Source of the DNA: Clarkia xantiana subsp. parviflora
Lineage: Eukaryota > Streptophyta > Magnoliopsida > Myrtales > Onagraceae
Direction: 5' to 3'
Assembly (NCBI GenBank): GCA_036873135.1
Contig: JAPTYO010000008.1
Coordinates: forward strand, 27,430,761 to 27,494,760
DNA: 64,000 nt
The notes under the pieces are model-generated. The model did no database searches and had not been told where the DNA came from. It worked only from the letters and a program-made list of their open reading frames with translations. Both the position numbers and the translations under genes were made by a program. Of the stretch, positions 1 through 9,448 are shown piece by piece; positions within the stretch are counted from its first letter, which is position 1, and each line of letters starts with the position of its first letter.

Positions 1-133
1 TTTTAACTTTATGTAAGATATTTTTCTTAAAATTTGATCCCTTATAAGTTCCGATGAAATATTTTTTCCCTTGAAAAAATTTATTCACAAAATTATTAAT
101 TTTCTTATAGTGTTAAATATATTATGTGTGTGA
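1..133. other. AT-rich flank, no gene seen
   Basis: Plain AT-rich DNA outside the first retrotransposon. I see no ORF, RNA gene or repeat boundary. Its last five bases (129-133, TGTGA) are the left copy of the target-site duplication of copia element A. Confidence 0.7.
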
Positions 134-305
134 TGTTAGATATATAACTTAGTATAGTTAGCTGGTGCTGATGTAATAGCTGACGTCATCTAGTGTGTTA
201 GTTAAATATCTAACTACTCTACTTCTATATATATAGTAGATGTAATCATACATGGTTCTTGGATGAATGAATGAAGGAATTATTCGGTAGTTTTGATTTG
301 TAAAA
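134..305 (+). repeat. 5' LTR of copia A
   Basis: Begins TGTTAGATAT and ends in TTTGTAAAA just before the primer-binding site. It is matched by 24035-24204, including the shared block around GTACATGGTTCTTGG (the 5' copy reads ATACATGG). The terminal CA expected of an LTR has decayed. Scattered differences between the two copies point to an old insertion. Confidence 0.92.
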
Positions 306-317
306 TGGTATTAGAGC
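306..317 (+). other. Primer-binding site of copia A
   Basis: TGGTATTAGAGC directly follows the 5' LTR. It differs by one base from TGGTATCAGAGC, the usual copia site complementary to the initiator methionine tRNA. Confidence 0.85.
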
Positions 318-621
318 TTTCTCTCTGTTGCAACTAACTTTTCCGGCAATCTCCGGCGAAGTGATTGATTTCGATTGTTCGATTGATCCTCGAATTCCGA
401 TTCGATTCGTGGAGGATCTTGGACGACGAATCTTCTGCGATCATTGGATTTCAGGTTTGCAGTTGGAATTCGTTCCGTTGATTGAGCTGCGATTAGTTTG
501 ATTGGATAGCCATTGTTGCCTGTTGTTGTGTGGTGATCAGTACGATTAGGTTAACGTATCTGTACTTTGGTGTGAAGCTGAGAATTTCGATCTATTTCGT
601 TGTTTTCTGCTTGGTTTGATA

Positions 622-1240
622 ATGGCGAATGAGGGAGTAAATGTTGCTGATGTTGAGGAATTGCTGTATTTGCATGCTTCTGACAATACGAGCTTGAATC
701 TGATTCAATGCAAGCTCACAGGTTCTGAGAACTATCAAATATGGTCTCAGACTATCAAAGAAGGTCTCCTGAAAATCAAGTTATGCTTTATTGATAAATC
801 TCTTCCGCGGGATAGAGTTCCTGCGAATTTACGACAAAAGTGGGACAAATGTAATGCTATTTTCAAAGCATGGTTGTGAAATTCAGTTGAGAAAGAATTG
901 GTCAGTGGATTAGTCTATAGTCCTATTGCATAAAGCATTTGGGATGATCTCAGTGATATGTTCAATAAGGTGGATAGACTCGTCTGTTTCAGCTTATTCA
1001 CAACATTATTTTTTATTCAATGTACATTGTCTATCTCTGCATATTTTGGTAAGCTTAAAGTGCTTTGGGATGAGATTGCTGCTATAGATGATTTAGTTCT
1101 GACTTGTGATGAAGATGCTGCCTTATTATCTGCTCATAAGGAAAAGCAGAAGATGATTCAGATCTTGATTGGCCTAAATGAGACTTTTGCTGCAGTAAGA
1201 ACTAATCTCCTAATGAGACAACCTGTACATAATCTGAGTG
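622..1240 (+). pseudogene. gag, 5' part, of copia A
   Basis: The ATG at 622 opens a copia Gag that reads MANEGVNVADVEELL, then the characteristic LTGSENYQIWSQ and KLCFIDKSLP segments, so it should form the RNA-binding capsid protein. The frame hits a stop after KAWL at 877-879. A further stop and frame change follow before the Gag sequence resumes (ISAYFGKLKVLWDEI to QPVHNLSVV). Element B interrupts the gene at 1246, and the remainder, including the zinc knuckle, continues at 11856. No protein can be made from it now. Confidence 0.88.
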
Positions 1241-1404
1241 TTGTCTGATGGATATACGCCCAATTTGAACCCGTTGACTTCCGAACCGTTGTATTTTTAT
1301 CGTCCCATTTATGATTGCGAATCGAAACTTCAACCCGGACACTTCGCGAGAACATCGACGGCTCGGACGGGGCCGAAGCGCCCGTCCGATAGAGGCGAAC
1401 TCAC

Positions 1405-1575
1405 CTAGGTGAGGTTGGGTGGCCACACCCGACCTCCCCTAGGGGAGATCGGGTTGGCCAACCCGATCTCCCCTAGGGGAGATCGGGTCGGCCAACCCGA
1501 TCCCTCCTAGGAGGGATGGGGTTGGCCAACCCCACCCTCCCTAGGAGGGGTTGGGTGTCCTCACCCAACCCCTAC
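1405..1575. repeat. Array of alternating palindromes in the LTR of B (4 units)
   Basis: About four units of 34 bp. Each has a palindrome centred on CCTAGG (for example CTCCCCTAGGGGAG) and is joined to the next by a palindrome centred on GGCC (GGGTTGGCCAACCC). Symmetry centres therefore fall about every 17 bp. The array lies in U3, upstream of the TATA box. Confidence 0.9.
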
Positions 1576-1752
1576 CCTTGGGGGTCGGATTTCTCCCCCC
1601 CCAGGGGTCCCGGCACCCCTTTCAGACGCCCATGCTCGGTCCACTCCGCCTGCCTCATCCGAATCCTAAAGTCTTAATTATACGCTTAAAGGTTAATTAA
1701 TTGTGTTTAAAGGCTAACGATGTCATTAAGCCACCTTAATGACACCGTTGCC

Positions 1753-1760
1753 TATAAATA
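1753..1760 (+). promoter_or_regulatory. TATA box of the LTR promoter of B
   Basis: TATAAATA in a GCCTATAAATACCCC context, repeated at 11519-11526 in the other LTR. Transcription would start some 30 bp downstream, which defines the start of the R region. Confidence 0.75.
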
Positions 1761-2087
1761 CCCCACCTTCACAACTCATTTGAACATCTTGGCCATTTGA
1801 ACAATTTAGCTCTGACATCTCTCTAGCTTTATCTCTCTAGAAATATAGTTCTGACTTAGGCATCGGAGAGGGTTCACCAGGCACCACCCCCCCCCTCCTC
1901 CGTGTCTGGTATTGCCCCTTTTGCAGGGCAAAGGGAGAGAAGAAGAGAAGGAACCAAGGGAAGAAGGAAAGGAAGAAGGACATAGACAAAGGCAAGGTAA
2001 CTCGAGAAGACCGGATCGTACACATCCCCCGTAAGGAGTGAGATCAAAGCCGACACCCCGTTGACCTAGATCTCATAACTTAACACT

Positions 2088-2103
2088 TGGCGCCGTCTGT
2101 AGG
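2088..2103 (+). other. Primer-binding site of B
   Basis: TGGCGCCGTCTGTAGG begins two bases after the 5' LTR. The TGGCGCCGT core is the usual primer site of several plant gypsy groups. The exact tRNA is not certain because the second half departs from the common sequence. Confidence 0.75.
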
Positions 2104-2136
2104 CTTCGGACAGAAAGCCTGGCTATTACACGAGCT

Positions 2137-5100
2137 ATGACGAACAGTAGGGTGTCCAGGCCCCAACACCCACCCGGGGGCAATGGGCGGAGAAGAGAAC
2201 CAATACCCCCAGGGAGGCGGCCTAACCCTGGGAAGCAGCCAATGCATCCAGAGCCCCAAGAAATACCACAACCTCCTCAGCAACAGAACAACCAGGAGGG
2301 AGGACCTTCACGCCCAGCTGGGGCTGAGTCCTCCACAGCCTCCACCCCCCGGGCAAGAAGGCCACAGAGAGAAAGACAACAACAGGGAGTGCCTTCCCAC
2401 AACACAGCACCCCCTGAGGGATACTATTATGAAGAGCAACCCCAAAGGTACCCGTATGGGATGCCAGCACAGAGAGGTGGCAACCGCGCCCACACAGCAT
2501 ATGCAAGGCAGGCATACACCCAAGGGACTTACACTGAAGCTCATGAGGAGGAGCAGATCCCGACAGAAGAGCACTACTCGCACCCTCGAGCAGGGCAGCG
2601 AGAGGAGCAAAGAAGATATTACCAGGAGCCACCCCCAGAGGGAAGGCAACAATTCGTGCCTCCTAGGCAACAGCAAAACAACAGGGCTTACACCCCGCTT
2701 GGGGAGGAAAGACAAGCAAGACCTCCAAGGAGGCAGGACTTCTATGAAGCACCCCAGCAGGCGTATCAAGAGTACACCTACAGTCCATACCAGCAGGGAC
2801 AAGGGAACCCAGTAAGCCCAGTCTACAACTACAATGGATATCAGAGGGATTATACTCCGGCACAGGTAGTGATCACCCCGGAGGAGATAGAAGCCATGAT
2901 AACCCGGAAATTGAATGAGTCAAAGAAACCCAGCCTACATTGTCTAAGTGACAAGACGAACCACCCTTTCACAAAGGAGCTGGAGATGAACAGGGTGCCA
3001 GACTCCCTGCACACTGTGCAAATTGCAAAGTACAATGGGAAGGGAGACCCCCTAGAGCATATCCAACAGCATGAGGCCTCTCTATTCGGGAGGACAACTG
3101 ACGAAAGATACAAGGCACTTCTTTTCCCAAATACTCTATCAGGGGTGGCCTCACATTGGTTCTTCAGCTTGCCCTCTGAAAGCATCCACTCATGGGAGCA
3201 GCTAAAAGCTAAGTTTCTGCAGAGATACCTAGGGGAGAGGAAACTCCTCAAGGGAACAGGCTCCATTGATGACGTAAAACAAGAATACGATGAAACCCTG
3301 GCCAGCTACTACACTAGGTTCAACCAGAATATTGCAGAAATCCAGGGAGACATCACTGAAGGGGAGATAATCCGAGCCTTTATCAGAAATTTAGGTCGCT
3401 TAGGGTCAACATTGGCTGAAAAGATGGCCAAAAAGCCAGCAAGCACCTTGGAGGAGCTTGCAGGGAGAGTTAAAACGCATATTGACCTCGAGAGGCACAG
3501 GGCAAGCAAGAAGGCCAAAATCCAGGCAGCCAAGGAGGATAATCAAAGGCCAAACAAAGGCAAGCCACCCCAGGCACCACAGCATGCAAGGCAGCAGGAG
3601 TGGCGTCCGCCACAGCAGGAGTGGCGTCCACCACAGCAAAGAAACCAAATGGGTGAACCCTTAAAGGCCAGAGAAATAAACGTCATTAAGTTCATCCCAT
3701 TGAACGCCACTCCAGCCACCGTACTTAGAGAGATGCGGAACCAAAAGCTTTGGTCACCCCCTGCAAGGTGGAGAGCCCCAATGGTAGGAAATCACAAGGA
3801 TAGATGGTGTGACAACCACGAGGCTTATGGTCACGACACAAATGAATGCTTTAGCTTAAAGCTAAGCATAAACAACATCGTCCAGAGGGGAGAACTGAAG
3901 CAATTCGTAGACCATGGGGGCAATAGTATGCAACTGGGGCCACCACAGAAAGACAAGGGCAAGGGAAAGGTAGACCATAACCCTCCACCCAACAAAAGAG
4001 GAGTCATCAACATGATACATGGAGGAGCAGCATCAGGAGGCCCAACTGCTAATGCAAGAGAGGTCTATGCATCCAAGCTAAGCTCAGTACCAAGGTGGAG
4101 AAAAAGACCAAGAGAAGGAGAAGAAGTGAAGATAGAGTTCTCGGAGAAGGACAAAAGCCACATCGTCTTTCCACATGACGATGCTCTAGTTATTACTTTA
4201 GATATTGATAATTTTGATGTAAAAAGAATTTTGGTGGATGGGGGCAGCTCAGCTGACCTCCTAAGCCTGAGAGTGTTGGAAGAGATAGGGAAAACCAAAG
4301 CAGACATCAATCCGGTCAACTTCCCCCTAGTTGGCTTCTCAGGGGCAACAAGTTACCCCCTGGGGATGATAACATTGCCAGTGACCATGGGCCAAGGATG
4401 GACCCAGCTGAAGGTAAATGTCAATTTCTTGGTGGTTGAAAGCCTGGGAGCCTACAATGGGATCCTAGGAAGGACAACCATAAATCCATATGAAATAGTG
4501 CCATCCACTGTTCACCAGAAGCTGAAGTACATCACGGAGAACGGAGTTGGAGAAGTCCTGGGTGATCAACGCACGGCAAGACAATGCTATGTCAATTCAA
4601 TGAGACATGGATCACACAGGACAGACACAGTGGCTGTGGTCATGGCAGGAGCCAACCAGAATAGAAGAAGGAGGGGAGGGAGACAAAGGCAAGGAAGGAG
4701 GAGGAGTGGAGTAACACTCCGTTTGAGCAGGCAGTTTTTTCAAACAGTGCCTACAAGGAGACACAGGAACAAGGCTGTGAAGGTGACATCCATACCTTGG
4801 CAGCCGGACACCATAATAGGGAACAGGACAAGGAACTCCATCCTAAAAGGCTTCCGCTACATAGATGATATCAAGCAAATGCCGCAGGAGTCTATATCAA
4901 GCTATTTCCAGAGATTCTTTGATTATGGTGCCAACATGGACGTCACAAGGAGAGAAGCAGTCAGAGCATTCATCAGAAACATGCATCCAAGCTCATTCGA
5001 GGCCTATGGAGGGCTCTATGAGATGGTCATGACAAGCACAATGAGAGAGCTCAAAGCGAAGCTGGACAGGGCATTTGAACAAGAGGCGGAACAGTTGGAT

Positions 5101-5406
5101 AAAGTTCCAGAAAGAGGAAGAGAAGCAGACACATTGGGAGGAGGTGTCAATTTCACATTCACACCCCTCACACTCAGCATAGAAGAAATTTTCCACAAGC
5201 GCCTCAAGCAAGAGCTGCCAGCATGCAAAGAGGAAGGCAAGGCCTTCCTAGGTAGAGATGCACAGGGTTGGTGTGAGTACCATGGGACCTGGGGGCATCA
5301 AACCAACAACTGCATGGTGTTGAAGGTGGAAGTGGAAGAAATGATCTACAATGGAAGCTTCAAGGAGTACGTGGCAACAGACACAATGGCCACCCCATAT
5401 CCTTAG
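2137..5406 (+). CDS. Gag-protease-Gag' polyprotein of element B
   Basis: An intact 1089-residue ORF starting at the first ATG after the primer site. Residues 1 to about 270 are rich in Pro, Gln and Arg and probably disordered. About 287-425 is a gypsy Gag capsid domain (HWFFSLP, LKAKFLQRYLGERKLLKG, ASYYTRFNQNIAEIQGD, RAFIRNLG). A zinc knuckle of the form CX2HX4HX4C uses C558, H561, H566 and C571. A retropepsin-like segment reads ILVDGGSSADLL with the presumed catalytic Asp at 701; DGG replaces the usual DTG/DSG. After it, residues about 905-985 repeat the C-terminal half of Gag (IDDIKQ, SSYFQRF, RAFIRNMH), and a second knuckle CEYHGTWGHQTNNC spans 1046-1059. The ORF then stops with no pol behind it. 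It would package RNA in virus-like particles, probably using a partner's pol. Whether the DGG protease is active is unknown. Confidence 0.9.
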   Translation: MTNSRVSRPQHPPGGNGRRREPIPPGRRPNPGKQPMHPEPQEIPQPPQQQNNQEGGPSRPAGAESSTASTPRARRPQRERQQQGVPSHNTAPPEGYYYEEQPQRYPYGMPAQRGGNRAHTAYARQAYTQGTYTEAHEEEQIPTEEHYSHPRAGQREEQRRYYQEPPPEGRQQFVPPRQQQNNRAYTPLGEERQARPPRRQDFYEAPQQAYQEYTYSPYQQGQGNPVSPVYNYNGYQRDYTPAQVVITPEEIEAMITRKLNESKKPSLHCLSDKTNHPFTKELEMNRVPDSLHTVQIAKYNGKGDPLEHIQQHEASLFGRTTDERYKALLFPNTLSGVASHWFFSLPSESIHSWEQLKAKFLQRYLGERKLLKGTGSIDDVKQEYDETLASYYTRFNQNIAEIQGDITEGEIIRAFIRNLGRLGSTLAEKMAKKPASTLEELAGRVKTHIDLERHRASKKAKIQAAKEDNQRPNKGKPPQAPQHARQQEWRPPQQEWRPPQQRNQMGEPLKAREINVIKFIPLNATPATVLREMRNQKLWSPPARWRAPMVGNHKDRWCDNHEAYGHDTNECFSLKLSINNIVQRGELKQFVDHGGNSMQLGPPQKDKGKGKVDHNPPPNKRGVINMIHGGAASGGPTANAREVYASKLSSVPRWRKRPREGEEVKIEFSEKDKSHIVFPHDDALVITLDIDNFDVKRILVDGGSSADLLSLRVLEEIGKTKADINPVNFPLVGFSGATSYPLGMITLPVTMGQGWTQLKVNVNFLVVESLGAYNGILGRTTINPYEIVPSTVHQKLKYITENGVGEVLGDQRTARQCYVNSMRHGSHRTDTVAVVMAGANQNRRRRGGRQRQGRRRSGVTLRLSRQFFQTVPTRRHRNKAVKVTSIPWQPDTIIGNRTRNSILKGFRYIDDIKQMPQESISSYFQRFFDYGANMDVTRREAVRAFIRNMHPSSFEAYGGLYEMVMTSTMRELKAKLDRAFEQEAEQLDKVPERGREADTLGGGVNFTFTPLTLSIEEIFHKRLKQELPACKEEGKAFLGRDAQGWCEYHGTWGHQTNNCMVLKVEVEEMIYNGSFKEYVATDTMATPYP

Positions 5407-5670
5407 TTTTCATATCTAGCACTTTGCATGTTTCACCTCTACAAGCTTTTCAAAAACAACTTTGGAGAAGGAGAACTCACGAAGTTCCTCCAACTCTACA
5501 ACTATCTTTCATTCCTACAAAGGATGTCTTGGTGCACCAAGGCATCCCAAGTGTACAAAAACATGAATGCTCCTAAGGGAGTAGTAGTTACTCAAAAGTA
5601 TTTTCCAGTGAATGCAGTGATATAACCACGAAGTTATCCTTACACAGATATGACTTCAAGTCAATGACAG

Positions 5671-6186
5671 GTTCGACGCCCCCAAGAGCGTATCTTGAGA
5701 GTAGTTTTCATACTACGACATTCGACGCCCCCAAGAGCGTATCTTGAGAGTAGTGTTCATACTACGACCTTCGACGCCCCCAAGAGCGTATCTTGAGAGT
5801 AGTTATTACACTACGAATTCGACGCACCAAGAGCGTATCTTGAGAGTGGTTTCCAAAAACTACGAACTTCGACGCCCCCAAGAGCGTATCTTGAGAGTAG
5901 TGTTCATACTACGACCTTCGACGCCCCCAAGAGCGTATCTTGAGAGTAGTTATTACACTACGAATTCGACGCACCAAGAGCGTATCTTGAGAGTGGTTTC
6001 CAAAAACTACGATTTCGACGCCCCCAGGAGCGTATCTTGAGGTAGATTTGCAACCTACCAGATTCGACGCCCCCAAGAGCGTATCTTGAGGTAGAAAAAA
6101 CACTACCAGTTCGACGCCCCCAAGAGCGTATCTTGAGGTAGATTTCAAACTACCAGTTCGACGCCCACCAGGAGCGTATCTTTGGT
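5671..6186. repeat. Tandem repeat block 1 downstream of gag in B
   Basis: Eleven copies of a 44-53 bp unit containing TTCGACGCCCCCAAGAGCG followed by TATCTTGAG. Three of the units form a higher-order block of about 150 bp that is itself duplicated (about 5720-6013). A further single copy lies near 6466-6500. An ORF at 5744-6040 is only the repeat read as protein. Confidence 0.92.
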
Positions 6187-6470
6187 CTAACCTGAGCCCT
6201 CCGGGAGCCTATCCTGTGAAACGTTAAGTGCCGTCCGAGAGCCTGTCTCGTGAACAGTTTGACACCCGTCAAGAAGGTATCGGTGGACTAACCTGTGCCC
6301 TCCGGGAGCCTATCCTGTGAAACGTTAAGTGCCGTCCGAGAGCCTGTCTCGTGAACAGATTTGACACCCGTCAAGAAGGTATCGGTGGACTAACCTGTGC
6401 CCTCCGGGAGCCTATCCTGTGAAACGTTAAGTGCCGTCCGAGAGCCTGTCTCGTGAAAAGATTTCGACGC
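6187..6470. repeat. Tandem repeat block 2 in B
   Basis: About 2.7 copies of a 105-bp unit, starting near 6187, 6292 and 6391. It contains CCCTCCGGGAGCCTATCCTG and CCGTCCGAGAGCCTGTCTCG. The second motif is the reverse complement of the 35-bp repeat in element E, so the two arrays share an origin. Confidence 0.9.
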
Positions 6471-6540
6471 CCACCAAGAGCGTATCTTTGGTCTAACAGT
6501 ACAACGTATACCGTGTAAGGGGTATCAGAAGAGATCATCA

Positions 6541-6630
6541 CACCATGCTTAGAAGGATACCATGTTTAAGAGGGTACCATGTTTAGAAGGGTACCATGCT
6601 TAGAAGGATACCATGCTCGAAAGGGTAACA
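6541..6630. repeat. Short degenerate repeats
   Basis: Five or six imperfect copies of an 18-20 bp unit built on AGGRTACCATGYTTAGA. The rest of 6471-6982 shows no coding signal and probably forms the 3' untranslated region of the antisense gene. Confidence 0.75.
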
Positions 6631-6982
6631 TGAGAAAGAAATTTCTAAGTAAAGTAATGTGAAGAACAAGTAATGTTTTTTCTTTATGAAATGGCAGGTA
6701 AGACATGAAGGAAAACACGAAAGAAGGATAAGTAAAGGAAACACACCAAGTAAAGAGTCCATACCCAAAGAGCCATACACAAGGCATAGGGAGCCATCAT
6801 GAGAAGAGATATATACAAAAGCATGAGAAGCACTAATGTAAAGGCAAACGAACCACGTAGTCAACAACATAATGCGGCAAAGGAAAGTAACAACAAACAC
6901 CATCACAATCTCAAAGGACACTCAACCCACACAAGGGGAGAAGGAGTGTAATTATATACAAGGATAGCATGAGATAAACACG

Positions 6983-9448
6983 TCAGTCAGAACCTTCAGG
7001 GGAGTCACCCTCACCCCCTGAAGCTGAACCGCCAGCGGAAATGGATGAAGAGGAGGAGTCTGAGGTACCAATCTCCACAGGTGTAGCATCCACCTGGGCA
7101 GGGGCAGGCTCGTCTGCAACGGCAGCCTGACCCATCAAAACAGTCGCGTAGCCAGTGGCATATGGCCCAAAGTCACCAAGGTCACCAAAGGGGAACTGAG
7201 GATCAATCCGGTATATGTGATCAACCAGATACTCACCGAACTGGTTCATCTCCTGGGTGAGACGCGTGCTATAGTCGGCGGTGAAGGCAGAGGAGGCCTT
7301 GTATTCAGATACCGCGACAGCCCTCTCCTCCGCCCGACACTTAGTCTCCAACCTCCGCAGCTCCTCAGAATGGACAGACGCGGCAACCTCAGCTTCCCGG
7401 CGCAAACTGCCCACAGTGGTTTCAAGCAAGGAAACCTGGTCCTGGAGCTCCTGCAGCCTCAAATCAGATATACGCGCCTTCTCGGCAGCAGTGGCGACCT
7501 CCGCCTTGAGAGAAACCTGGCTGTCCTCAAGGGTCTTCCTCTCGTCAGATAACTCGAGCACGAGCGAGGACATGTTCACCATGTCAGATATGCCCTAACA
7601 ATTCAAACAAGGGATGAATAACCGAAAGATAGACATTATGAAAGAAATAAGAGGAAAGCAAAGAACAACTTACAGGTGCATAACGAGAGAGTACCCCTTG
7701 AACAAAGCGCCGAGTCTCCCCAGGAGACTTGGGCGGAGCAACACGATCCCCAGGGGGAACGGCACCGCGGAGGACGCGGACACCAACCTCAGGAGTCCGC
7801 AAAGAGGAAGTGCTATCGGGGTGGAACTCCTTCAGACCAGCGAAGGGAGTCCACTCAGACCCAATAACATCTTCATCAGTGAGCCGTGCGAAATCCTTCC
7901 GACTTAAAGTCGGAGGCCCACCTACACAAGCAAAGCAAGTCAAAGGAGAGTATAAACATACAAGGATCAGCACAAGGTAGAGATCATACCTGAGGACCGT
8001 GCCCTCGGCTGGGGGGCAGGGGAACCACCACCAGTAGGTCGCTTCCCTTTGTCAGCCAAGGAAGGCACCTCTTCGACCACCATCTCCTTATCACGAGATA
8101 GGGTCGGAGGACAAGCAGTAGGCGAAGCAGGATCCACAGCCTTCTTCCTCTTAGCAGCCGAGGCCCCGGCCTCAGAATCAGATCGCCGCGGCTTGGACTT
8201 GGAAGGTCCAGAATCTCTGCCAACGGAGACGACCCTCTCAGTCACCAAGGGGGAGCGCACTAGCAAGGTAAGAAAAACAAGATAAGGAAAACATAAGTTA
8301 CATCATAAAGAAGCAAATAGGAGAAAGCATACCAGAGGCCCCAGCCTTCTTCCCAGGCAGGGGGGATTTCTTCAAAGCAGAACTAGAAGGAGCCTTCCTC
8401 TTGCTCAGGTCAACAGGGGCTCCCTGCATGTTATAGGTTTTTCCATGAAACCAACCTACAAAGGAAGAGCAGAAGGTAAATAAAGATGGAAAGACCAAGT
8501 GACATACCGAACCCCCGGAGTCAGGAGTCAGACTGATCCCGGCCTCGTAAAGATCCGTCTCAGTTATTAAAGACACGGGGCAGTAAGACCGGGTCCTGTT
8601 GCTCTCGTGAATGATCTTCATAGTCTTCAAATCATCCGAAGAGAACTCTCCAAAAGCAGGCCAACCATCGGACCGATCCTCATTCAGGACCGACCAAGTG
8701 ACGTATCGGTCCGTAATGAAGAAGTAGTGCTTAGCCCAGTGACTGGCCGAATTGTCAATCTGGGTCACAAAACGGAGGGAGGTATCCCACTCGACCCCAC
8801 TCAACCCGAAATCAGAGAATCGGGGATCTTTGAAGGTCGGATGGCGAGTTACGAAACTCGCAAACCCCACCCTCGTCCGGTACTGGAACCGATAGAAACA
8901 TCGGAATAGAACGAGAGAGTACTTCCAGGAGTACCAATGGCACAATACCCGGAAGCCCACCCAGACGCGGAGGGCACTGGGGGCAAGATTCACAGGAGAA
9001 ATCCTGAAAAACCTGCTCAACTCTATAAGCTCGTCACAGTAAGGCAGTCTCAGCCCGAATCGGATCTGAGAGGGGTACACGGCGACCTTTCCTATAGGAG
9101 GCTCCGTCGCCGTCCCGCGAGTATTCCCCAAGGAGGGGAGAAAAGGATACAGAGGCTCATCTAGGGGACTGATATCTCCTAGGGTGACATGTTCGTTGTA
9201 ATCGGACCTAGTGATATGGTTCTCTGACAGAATAGCAAGACCTAAGGCAAAGATAGCAAGAAACCCCAAAGCACGAATCAAATTTCGACTAACACCCCAA
9301 TGAAGGTCACGATACTAAGCTAGCAATAGGAAAGGAAGTAACGCGACCGAAAAGGAAGAGAAAAAGGAACTCACTCATCCTTCGGAGAATACGGCGTCTC
9401 TGAAGAGTCTGCGTACGTGGACACCACCAGGAGTATAGTACCTGCCAC
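6983..9448 (-). CDS. Antisense five-exon gene of B (gypsy-associated transposase_28-like protein)
   Basis: My exon model on the - strand is 9448-9375, 9288-8333, 8259-7990, 7921-7674 and 7594-6983. It gives exactly 720 codons with no internal stop, and every junction is GT-AG with consistent phase (2, 1, 1, 0). Exon 2 holds a conserved domain with YCDELIELSRFF, VWVGFRVLCHWYSW, FRCFYRFQ and HYFFITDRYVTW, resembling Pfam PF04195 (putative gypsy type transposon). The middle is basic and Ser/Pro-rich (KRKKAVDPASP). The last exon has a predicted coiled coil (about 90 residues) then the MNQFGEYLVDHIYRIDPQFP block and an acidic Ser-rich tail. The codon matching the ATG of the copy in E is GTG here, so the start may lie elsewhere. 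Function is unknown; such antisense extra ORFs occur in some Tat/Retand-type elements. Confidence 0.8.

Larger units (their letters stand above)
1246..2085 (+). repeat. 5' LTR of gypsy-type B
   Basis: 840 bp, TG...CA ends. Apart from homopolymer lengths and about one substitution, it matches the 3' LTR except that it lacks four 34-bp palindromic units present there. It contains a TATA box at 1753-1760 and a purine-rich segment around 1930-1980. Confidence 0.93.

Noticed and set aside
2222..2802. ORFs of 136-164 residues on the strand opposite gag of B
   Set aside because: Shadows of the Pro/Gln-rich coding sequence; no family wording and the + frame is clearly real.
5744..6040. 98-residue repetitive ORF
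   Set aside because: It is the tandem repeat translated; the protein repeat follows the DNA repeat exactly.
8456..8507. Intron in the second exon of the antisense gene (GTATGT...TTTGTAG)
   Set aside because: Splicing would break the frame, while reading through stays open in B and E and their lengths differ by exactly 3 bp; coding sequence.
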